Below are positions 53,447 to 59,764 of a stretch of 64,000 nucleotides of DNA, piece by piece. The notes under the pieces were generated by a model that was not told the DNA's origin, searched no databases, and worked only from the letters and a program-made list of their open reading frames with translations. A program made the translations under genes and the position numbers. The stretch's first letter is position 1; every line of letters starts with the position of its first letter. Origin of the DNA: an uncultured Shewanella sp. (lineage in GTDB: Bacteria; Pseudomonadota; Gammaproteobacteria; Enterobacterales; Shewanellaceae); the NCBI GenBank assembly GCA_947503555.1, contig CANNEE010000003.1, forward strand, positions 1 to 64,000, in the 5' to 3' direction.

Positions 53447-53773
53447 TTACTTATCTTGATCGACAAATTTAACGAGATCATCTAACACTCGTTTTTTAAT
53501 CTCTAGTTGAGCATCGGGTGTGAGATTATACTTCTCTGCCAATTTCACATAGTCCTCGGCGTTGAGCGATACCGTAAGGCGAGGACGTTTTGGCCTTTTA
53601 GAGACCGCAAGCCCGAGAATGGTGCGGATCTGATCTGACGGGCTAACACCAGCATCGAGTGCCGCCCGACGAATAGAGTATTGAAACTGTTCATCCAGAT
53701 CGAAAGCCACCTGGGTTGCTTTGGCGGCTTTCTGGTTCTCTAACCATTGTTCCGGTAACGGGTTCTTACTCAT
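53447..53773 (-). CDS. Probable tandem ribbon-helix-helix protein
   Basis: A 108-residue protein. Two stretches each show the strand-helix-helix pattern of RHH DNA-binding proteins: about 20-58 (TQVAFDLDEQFQYSIRRAAL then SPSDQIRTILGLAV) and about 64-105 (PRLTVSLNAEDYVKLAEKY then TPDAQLEIKKRVLDDLVKF), joined by a basic linker KRPKRPR. A double RHH in one chain would bind as a pseudo-dimer. It is the fourth gene of the DUF2170-PspA-DUF2491 operon, 20 bp after DUF2491. It may regulate that operon, whose promoter has paired palindromes. The RHH call is my reading of the pattern, not a search. Confidence 0.6.
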   Translation of the reverse strand: MSKNPLPEQWLENQKAAKATQVAFDLDEQFQYSIRRAALDAGVSPSDQIRTILGLAVSKRPKRPRLTVSLNAEDYVKLAEKYNLTPDAQLEIKKRVLDDLVKFVDQDK

Positions 53774-53793
53774 TCAATTTACCTTTAAATCAA

Positions 53794-54450
53794 TTATTGA
53801 CCCGGCCAGTAGTCACGAATATCGGATAGTGGACGATACAGGGTTAACATCACTTCTGTATCACCACCTTCATAGACTTCGATGTCGATAGCTCTATCTT
53901 CGTCATTGTCTATAAGCTGATAAGCTTCAAACGCTTCACCTTTATCTCTGCCTTGAGCATTTTGAGGAGGACGTTGTCCGCGGTAGTCGTGTCTGTGGAA
54001 GTAGCCAAAGTCTGCACTAGTCACTAAATGATATTGCTTTGCAAGCCAAGGCTCAAGTTCGTTAGCCAATTCTGCGGGGAGAGCGAGGGTATCTAGGCTA
54101 ACTTGATTATTTTCTTCGAAGATTTCGCTGAATTGGTCGAGATCGAAAACCTGTTCTACTTGACTGCGGTTAATCTTGATTGAGAAAGCGAGATAGGTTT
54201 CATCATCTTCATCGAGAGAAAGGAAAACGGTATCGCCGTGATGACCTTTCAGCATCCATTCGGTGGACTGACTGTTTTCATATTCGTAGGTATGAATCGC
54301 TTCAACCCTAAGCTGCTGGCCTCTCAGTTGGCTAGGCAAGGCAAAACTGTCATCAAGTGAGATCATATCGCCTTTTTGAAGCTTATTCGGGTGATCGAGT
54401 TTTGCTCTTGCTTGCTCTTTTTTACCAAATAAGCCGTCGAGAAATCCCAT
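53794..54450 (-). CDS. yjfK: DUF2491 family protein, YjfK-like
   Basis: About 218 residues. The ATG at 54450 (MGFLDGLFGKKEQAR) is chosen for its GGAGAA ribosome site; the frame upstream translates a terminator T run and is not coding. Matches the YjfK/DUF2491 layout: a short amphipathic N-terminus, LQKGDMISLDDSFALPSQLRGQ, EYENSQSTEWMLKGHHGD and YEGGDTEVMLTLYRPLSDI. Its function is unknown, but it travels with PspA-type YjfJ. An intrinsic terminator directly upstream should reduce its expression relative to PspA. Confidence 0.85.
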   Translation of the reverse strand: MGFLDGLFGKKEQARAKLDHPNKLQKGDMISLDDSFALPSQLRGQQLRVEAIHTYEYENSQSTEWMLKGHHGDTVFLSLDEDDETYLAFSIKINRSQVEQVFDLDQFSEIFEENNQVSLDTLALPAELANELEPWLAKQYHLVTSADFGYFHRHDYRGQRPPQNAQGRDKGEAFEAYQLIDNDEDRAIDIEVYEGGDTEVMLTLYRPLSDIRDYWPGQ

Positions 54451-54461
54451 ATCTATTCTCC

Positions 54462-54500
54462 AAAAAAAAAGAGCCAAGTAGGGTGGGTCAACCCTACTTG
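54462..54500 (-). terminator. Intra-operon terminator between pspA-like gene and yjfK
   Basis: On the minus strand CAAGTAGGGT (54500-54491) pairs perfectly with ACCCTACTTG (54484-54475), then GGCTC and nine Ts (54470-54462). The yjfK ribosome site GGAGA begins immediately after the T run. It should act as a partial terminator setting lower expression of downstream genes. Confidence 0.85.
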
Positions 54501-54535
54501 AAAACTCAAGGGTGGGAATATTGCTGCGTTAAGGT

Positions 54536-55225
54536 TTAGCCTTTACGGTTTTTTAGTCTGTCTAATACCGCATTGGCATCAGACTTCTGCTCACCAATAC
54601 CAGCTTCGGCTAGCTTAGCTTGCAGCGACTTATCGCTGTTCTCATCTTCAAGGGTCTCAGCGGCTTTCAGTCTGTCGTCAAACTGCTGTTGGCGAGCCTT
54701 GATGCGCTCTAGTGAGTCTTTCGCATTGAGCAGTTTAGAGTTGCTGCTTGCGAATGAGTCCGTAATCGTTGCAGTGGCTTTTTGAACACTCTCAGTGGTC
54801 TTTACCATGCTCAGCTGACGTTGGTAATCTGTTAGCTGGCGCTCTGTCTTGCGAACTAGCTCTTTTAAGCGAGTCGCATGAGCGGTGAAGCTATCATTAG
54901 CCGCTTGCTGTTCGGCAAGCTCGCTATCTAACTGAGCGATTTTCTCTGCCACTTCCAACGCTAGCGCTTCGTTACCTTTCTCTAGTGCTTGAGTCGCATA
55001 GCCTTCATGCTCAGTGATAGAGCGTTTGATACGCTCAACTTCACGGCTAGCTTGCATCTCTTTAGCAACCACATCGGTTAGCTCACGCTTAGCCTTAGTA
55101 AGGTGCTTTTCAGCGTCACGGATCTCTTGTTCAAAAATACGTGTTGAATTTGCATCGACAATGGCTTGGCCTGCTTCAGTCGCGCCGCCACGGAATGCTG
55201 TCATTATCTTGTTTAGAATGCCCAT
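54536..55225 (-). CDS. yjfJ: PspA/IM30 family membrane-stress protein (YjfJ-like)
   Basis: A 229-residue ESCRT-III-like protein of the PspA/IM30/Vipp1 family: GILNKIMTAFRGGATEAGQAIVDANSTRIFEQEIRDAE, long coiled coil (about 30-190), and a C-terminal helix. PspA proteins polymerise on the inner membrane and seal or stabilise it under stress. The shorter Ala-rich N-terminal helix and neighbours yjfI and yjfK point to YjfJ rather than PspA of the pspABC operon; no pspF, pspB or pspC genes are here. Second gene of the operon. Confidence 0.9.
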   Translation of the reverse strand: MGILNKIMTAFRGGATEAGQAIVDANSTRIFEQEIRDAEKHLTKAKRELTDVVAKEMQASREVERIKRSITEHEGYATQALEKGNEALALEVAEKIAQLDSELAEQQAANDSFTAHATRLKELVRKTERQLTDYQRQLSMVKTTESVQKATATITDSFASSNSKLLNAKDSLERIKARQQQFDDRLKAAETLEDENSDKSLQAKLAEAGIGEQKSDANAVLDRLKNRKG

Positions 55226-55266
55226 AATTTGGCTCCTTAAAATCTTGTGAGTCGGCTTGATTCTAT

Positions 55267-55680
55267 TTAGATGAGATAGCTAGCCATCTCATCGATAACT
55301 TCCAAGCAGTTATCTGAGAGTACAGAGAGTTCTTGCTCAATTTCTAACATGCTTGATTGAGTAGAAAGAGCACCAAAAACAACATACTTATCATCTACTT
55401 TGGCGAACGAAGATAGTGGCATTGGGATGTTGAGCTCTAACATGGTTTCAAACATCTCTGCACGACGCTCTTGGTTCACCTCATCTTCGCCCCATAAATA
55501 GCTGATGCAAAGAATCTGATTTTGGGTGACCGAGACAAATACCGGAATTTCTTCACGGCCGACTAGGTTCACTTGCAGTACTTCCACGTCACCATCAATA
55601 GGGTAACAATCAAACTGAAAACCGGTTTCGCTGTTGTCGCCGAGTCCATTTAGGTGATTAGCAATAGTGTGGATATTCAT
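55267..55680 (-). CDS. yjfI: DUF2170 family protein, YjfI-like
   Basis: About 137 residues. The ATG at 55680 (MNIHTIANHLNGLGDN) follows GAGGACA; an upstream in-frame ATG at 55692 lies inside a palindrome and lacks a ribosome site. DUF2170 pattern: GFQFDCYPIDGDVEVLQVNLVGREEIPVFVSV, YLWGEDEVNQERRAEMFETMLELNIPMPLSSFAKV. Cytosolic, function unknown; it is the regular partner of YjfJ/PspA. First gene of an operon (yjfI-yjfJ-yjfK-RHH) with two 13-bp palindromes in its promoter. Confidence 0.87.
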   Translation of the reverse strand: MNIHTIANHLNGLGDNSETGFQFDCYPIDGDVEVLQVNLVGREEIPVFVSVTQNQILCISYLWGEDEVNQERRAEMFETMLELNIPMPLSSFAKVDDKYVVFGALSTQSSMLEIEQELSVLSDNCLEVIDEMASYLI

Positions 55681-55692
55681 ATTTGTCCTCAT

Positions 55693-55739
55693 GACATATT
55701 ATGTCTGTGTTCAAAGATAGCATCGAGACATAATATGTC
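55693..55739. promoter_or_regulatory. Paired palindromes before yjfI
   Basis: GACATATTATGTC (55693-55705) and GACATAATATGTC (55727-55739) are each palindromic except for the central base and are reverse complements of each other, with centres 34 bp apart. The nearer one ends 13 bp before the yjfI start, just before its ribosome site. The same sequence recurs before glnE at 59733. A repressor pair site is likely. Confidence 0.75.
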
Positions 55740-55796
55740 AAGTGCTATTTCCCATTTTATTACTACAATTTTTACTTAACTCATTTTTAACGCTTT

Positions 55797-57542
55797 TTAC
55801 TTAAATAATGTGAGCCCCTGATCTTCGGACCAAGCCTGTTGGTGATAGCGATACAGCTGCAGTGAGCCAATCGCGTTGGGCTTAATTTGGTCTTGATTCT
55901 GGTAAAAGTTACCGGGGAACTCAAATGCGCCGTGGATAAGTCCAGGTGTTAGCCAAGCCTCATCAATATTTAATGTATTTAATGACTTGAGCCGAGCTTT
56001 AGCACTGCGGCCTCCTATGGTACCTATGCTCCAACCCCATTCACCAAAGCTAGGCACATTATGATGATATTGGTCGACATTAAAGCCTGCGCTTTCCAGA
56101 GTCTTACCAACGGAAATAAAGGCCTTAGTGGCATGGTATGGTGAGGTAGACTGCACTGTGAGCGCTCCATCCATGGCAAGCAGCTCTTTAAGCTTGCGAT
56201 AGAAGATATCTGAATAGAGTTTGTTGAGATCTGGGTGACTTGGATCGGGCAAGTCCACTATGATCACATCATACTTGTTGCCTTCGGCTAGTAGTTTGTC
56301 GACACCATTAAAGGCATCATCAAATATCAGCTTCACTCTAGGGTCATTGAGCGCATCACCATTAAGCTGTCTTAAGGCTTGGCTTAATCTGTCTGGCATA
56401 TCAGGTGATGGGTCTTTAAATAGGCTGACAAGATCGGCATCGAGATCTAGCAGTGTCACCTGTTTAGGTTGCCATTTAAATATCTGCTTAAGTCCTAAGC
56501 CATCACCGCCGCCAATCACAAGAATATTATCGTGTCTAGCGCTGGCCGCCAGTGTCGGATGGACTAAGAAGGTGTGGTAGACTTGCTCGTCATCGCTCGA
56601 GAACTGTAATCTGCCATTGATGTACATAGCGTACACTGGCTTTAAGTGATTGCCTCGTAAACGCTCGGTAAAGGTGAGCTGCTGAAAGCGTGTTGCCTTG
56701 CTATAGATGACTTTATCTTGGAACAGTAGGTTGTTGAAATCCTGCTCCCATTGCGGCCCGTGGAGGACTAAAGTGGTGAGCACGCCTGTCACGATAAAGT
56801 GTCCTGCCAGTAGCAATTTGGCGTGATTGATCTTATGCCAAAAACGCCAAATAAAGATAAAACCGGCTAGCAGGTTAAAGCTGGCGGTTAATGCTGCGGC
56901 TAATTGAATATCCAGCGCCAGCATAAAGCCAACCCAAAGCGCGGCGCCAACACCGGCACCTATATAGTCAGCACCATAGATGGTTCCCGCGTTATGCAGC
57001 AAATGCTCGTCACTTAGGGATTGACGAACCCTAGCAATTAACGGGATCTCCATACCTATCATTAAGCCAAGAACGACACCCCAAATATAGGGCAGATAGC
57101 GTGCAGCTTGCTGCAGTGCGCCGATAAAACCACCATCAGGGATCTGATCTTGGGGCAACCCCAAGTTCAAAGCGATAAGTTGTGGCAGTTGATGACCAAA
57201 ACCTATGATGGTTGCGGTAATAATAATGGCGCTGGCACCGCCAAGGGCAACCAGCAGCTCTAATGTGGCAAAGCCTGTAAAGGCGCAGCGTATTTTTCTA
57301 GCAGCAAAGGCTCCTATTCCCATGGAGACGATCATCAGGCCTATCATGGTATAAATAGCGGCTTCTAGTGCGCCTAGAATTCTGCCTGCATAGTGGGATA
57401 GAAGGTATTCGTAGATTAAGCCACAGGCGGCTAAAACCGCCATTATCCCTAGCAGTAGCACATCATCAAACCAAGCCAATCTTTTGCGAGGTGCTGAGTT
57501 TGATGATGGCGTGTCCATTATATTCTGTGTGGTACTGTTCAC
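55797..57542 (-). CDS. Membrane-fused spermidine synthase-like protein
   Basis: A 581-residue protein starting at GTG 57542 (an ATG at 57518 is also in frame). The N-terminal ~255 residues hold about seven hydrophobic helices (LLLGIMAVLAACGLIYEYLL, AAIYTMIGLMIVSMGIGAFA and others). The C-terminal part, about 280-530, is a polyamine aminopropyltransferase/SpeE Rossmann fold: YAMYINGRLQFSSDDEQVYH, ILVIGGGDGLGLKQIF, VTLLDLDADLV, DVIIVDLPDPSHPDLNKLYS. Length is double that of SpeE. It likely transfers aminopropyl or related groups at the membrane. Two bases after the DUF350 stop, so translationally linked; last gene of that operon. Confidence 0.85.
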   Translation of the reverse strand: MNSTTQNIMDTPSSNSAPRKRLAWFDDVLLLGIMAVLAACGLIYEYLLSHYAGRILGALEAAIYTMIGLMIVSMGIGAFAARKIRCAFTGFATLELLVALGGASAIIITATIIGFGHQLPQLIALNLGLPQDQIPDGGFIGALQQAARYLPYIWGVVLGLMIGMEIPLIARVRQSLSDEHLLHNAGTIYGADYIGAGVGAALWVGFMLALDIQLAAALTASFNLLAGFIFIWRFWHKINHAKLLLAGHFIVTGVLTTLVLHGPQWEQDFNNLLFQDKVIYSKATRFQQLTFTERLRGNHLKPVYAMYINGRLQFSSDDEQVYHTFLVHPTLAASARHDNILVIGGGDGLGLKQIFKWQPKQVTLLDLDADLVSLFKDPSPDMPDRLSQALRQLNGDALNDPRVKLIFDDAFNGVDKLLAEGNKYDVIIVDLPDPSHPDLNKLYSDIFYRKLKELLAMDGALTVQSTSPYHATKAFISVGKTLESAGFNVDQYHHNVPSFGEWGWSIGTIGGRSAKARLKSLNTLNIDEAWLTPGLIHGAFEFPGNFYQNQDQIKPNAIGSLQLYRYHQQAWSEDQGLTLFK

Positions 57543-57544
57543 GC

Positions 57545-58444
57545 TTATGCCATTAGTGCTGCAAGAATTAGCGCCATGGCAATACTCAGTGCCATTTCGA
57601 CCGCTGCAATACCTATGTTGTGTTGCTGTTCAACCTCTTCGGCTAGGTTGATGCGATTAAGTACCAGCATTTTCACTATGGTGATCAGCACACTTAATGC
57701 CACTAACATTATGATACTAAAGAGTGCCCAGCCTAGCAGGTTGCCTACATAAGCGGTTGGATCGTAAATGATAAAGTGGCTCGCAGCTTTAAAGCTTAAT
57801 GCCATGGCAATCATATAGCCCGCATGGCGAATGGCTAATGCTGTCTGTCCCTGCTCAAGGGCTGCCTGCATAGAGGCATCTTGGTTACGCTTAGCGTATC
57901 TTTGCTCTCTTAGGCGAGTCAGTACTACCAGCATGACTTGTGAAATCGCAAAGGCGCTAAAGATGGCAATAAAGGTGTCGAGTGTGAGATCTTCTGCCCA
58001 CAATAGTACCGCTCGAATAATAATAGCTGTGGCGATAGCGGCGGCGGCATCGACAAGTGCCACTGAGACATTGCCTTTGACTATGAGCTCATTTTTATTG
58101 AGCTCATTTAGAGCGACCTTGTCATGAATAAAGCGGCCAACTTTAATCAAGATTAAGCCGAATAAACCGTAGGCTGTCATACCAATCGCTTCTATAGCAT
58201 AGGAGCTTGCCGCTTCGCCGGTAATGGCACCAGTTAGCACGATACCTAATGCGGCTACGGCACCGGCTGTGCTAATACCAAAGGCGAAGTTATCTTTTAC
58301 TGCTAGCTCGTCACGGCTATTAACTTTAACGCTCCAGCCTTGTAGGTAGCGCATTAATGTTAGTAACACCACGGCTATGGTTAAATCTATCGCCAGAATG
58401 ATGATAAGTTCTGGGGTTATCCCTAAGTCCTGTAAAAATGTCAT
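57545..58444 (-). CDS. yjfL: Duplicated DUF350 membrane protein, YjfL-like
   Basis: A 299-residue, Ala-rich inner-membrane protein with about eight helices. DUF350 proteins such as YjfL have about 130 residues; here two units appear in one chain. The first covers about 12-140 (SRDELAVKDNFAFGISTAGAV, KNELIVKGNVSVALVDAAAA) and the second about 155-298 (ALEQGQTALAIRHAGYMIAM, LAEEVEQQHNIGIAAVEMAL). Between a lipoprotein (20 bp upstream) and the membrane spermidine synthase (2 bp downstream). Function unknown; conserved neighbour of PspA-type YjfJ. Confidence 0.87.
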   Translation of the reverse strand: MTFLQDLGITPELIIILAIDLTIAVVLLTLMRYLQGWSVKVNSRDELAVKDNFAFGISTAGAVAALGIVLTGAITGEAASSYAIEAIGMTAYGLFGLILIKVGRFIHDKVALNELNKNELIVKGNVSVALVDAAAAIATAIIIRAVLLWAEDLTLDTFIAIFSAFAISQVMLVVLTRLREQRYAKRNQDASMQAALEQGQTALAIRHAGYMIAMALSFKAASHFIIYDPTAYVGNLLGWALFSIIMLVALSVLITIVKMLVLNRINLAEEVEQQHNIGIAAVEMALSIAMALILAALMA

Positions 58445-58464
58445 TTGAGTTCCCTTAACTGTAA

Positions 58465-59433
58465 TTATTTGCCGCGGCTGGTACCACGAGAGGTACGACT
58501 GCTTGAATTTCTAAAGCTGCTGCTCTTGGAGTAGTTTGAGCGGAACTTGCTCTTACTCGCGGAAGAGGTGCGATTTGAACTAAAACCTGTGGTGGTTTTA
58601 GGGGCTGAGCGACTGGCACTAGAAAGTGCTGTCGACCCGGTACGCGACTTAGCATAGGGGCTATTAAAGCGTTTACCCTGTGAGCTAAATTGTTTCTTAG
58701 TGCGCTCATAGGTTTGTCTTTGGGCTTTCGCCTGCTTTGGCGAAGTGTAGCGGTATCGGCCTACATCATTGTAGTAACTATAGCCCCGTCGAGATGACCA
58801 GCGGTCATAGTAAACAGGGCCGTGCATGATGTTGGAAAACATAGAGTACATACCGTACCAAGCCCAGAATGAGGTGCCACCACTGGACTGCCAATGGCCA
58901 TAAGCTGGGTTGCCGACAAGTTGACTACCAGGACCTGAATCTTCAGAAGCATTAGCTAAGGTCTCTGCTTCACGGCTAATGGAATTAACTCTCGCTAATG
59001 CGCCATTAGACATATCGGCGATAACATTCACGGGATCCGATAGAAGATCGTTATATAGACTAGGATCTGTAGCCTGATAGAGGTTTTCAGCTTCTTCTAG
59101 TTGCTGGTCAACATCGACAAAGTTGCTGGCACTCTTGAGATCAGTGATACGCTGAGATAAGGCGTTAAACATAGGCCCATCGCCTTTTGCATCTCTTGCG
59201 AGCTCTGTGACTAGTGGCGCTAACTCAGGCTGCTTTTGTGCGAGAACCTGAGCATACTGGCTTAGTAGATTGGCATTACGAATTTTGCCATCATCCAACA
59301 TCTGTTTGAGGGTTGAGAGTCGCTGCTCATCCAACTGTTGATACTTCTCGATTTTATCTAGCCTTTCATCCCCGCATCCCGCGAGGGTGAAGATGGCTAG
59401 TATTGCGAGAACACGTAAGAGCATTCCTGCCAT
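58465..59433 (-). CDS. Lipoprotein with Ser/Arg-rich tail
   Basis: A 322-residue lipoprotein: signal peptide and lipobox LAGC with the lipidated cysteine at C20. The middle (about 25-165) is helical, with charged heptads (KYQQLDEQRLSTLKQML). A Gly/Trp/Tyr-rich linker (about 175-235) contains HWQSSGGTSFWAWYGMYSMF. The last ~90 residues are low-complexity Ser/Arg/Lys/Thr. E. coli YjfM/YgiB-type DUF1190 proteins also end in Ser/Gly-rich tails and sit in the same gene group, but I cannot assign this to that family. First gene of the operon with DUF350 and the spermidine synthase. Confidence 0.75.
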   Translation of the reverse strand: MAGMLLRVLAILAIFTLAGCGDERLDKIEKYQQLDEQRLSTLKQMLDDGKIRNANLLSQYAQVLAQKQPELAPLVTELARDAKGDGPMFNALSQRITDLKSASNFVDVDQQLEEAENLYQATDPSLYNDLLSDPVNVIADMSNGALARVNSISREAETLANASEDSGPGSQLVGNPAYGHWQSSGGTSFWAWYGMYSMFSNIMHGPVYYDRWSSRRGYSYYNDVGRYRYTSPKQAKAQRQTYERTKKQFSSQGKRFNSPYAKSRTGSTALSSASRSAPKTTTGFSSNRTSSASKSKFRSNYSKSSSFRNSSSRTSRGTSRGK

Positions 59434-59764
59434 GTTTTCTCCAAATAGTGTTTTGACCTGCTATTTACAGGTGTCAATTGCATTTAGCATTAATTTTGCT
59501 AAGTATGCCAGAAGGCTAAGTTATAGTACGCTGTTAATTAGACTTTTTTACACTTTAATCGACAAAATCTGAGACTAAACTTCAAACCTTGATTACTTTG
59601 GTTGCGTAAAATAAGTTATCTAAAACGCTGTAGTCACTGATTAATACTCTGTCTAATTTAGTGCAAATGAGCATAATTTGTTGAATCAGATTACTTAGCA
59701 ATTGCTTTGAAAGATAAGCTATAGCATAAAATGACATAATATGTCGAGTTTGAAACAGGATACT
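59434..59764. promoter_or_regulatory. Divergent lipoprotein operon / glnE intergenic
   Basis: A 331-bp gap. At 59733-59745 is GACATAATATGTC, identical to the palindrome at 55727 before yjfI, ending 19 bp before the glnE ATG. Near 59470-59530 lies AT-rich sequence likely to hold the leftward operon promoter. The palindrome might act on glnE, on the divergent operon, or both. Confidence 0.6.
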
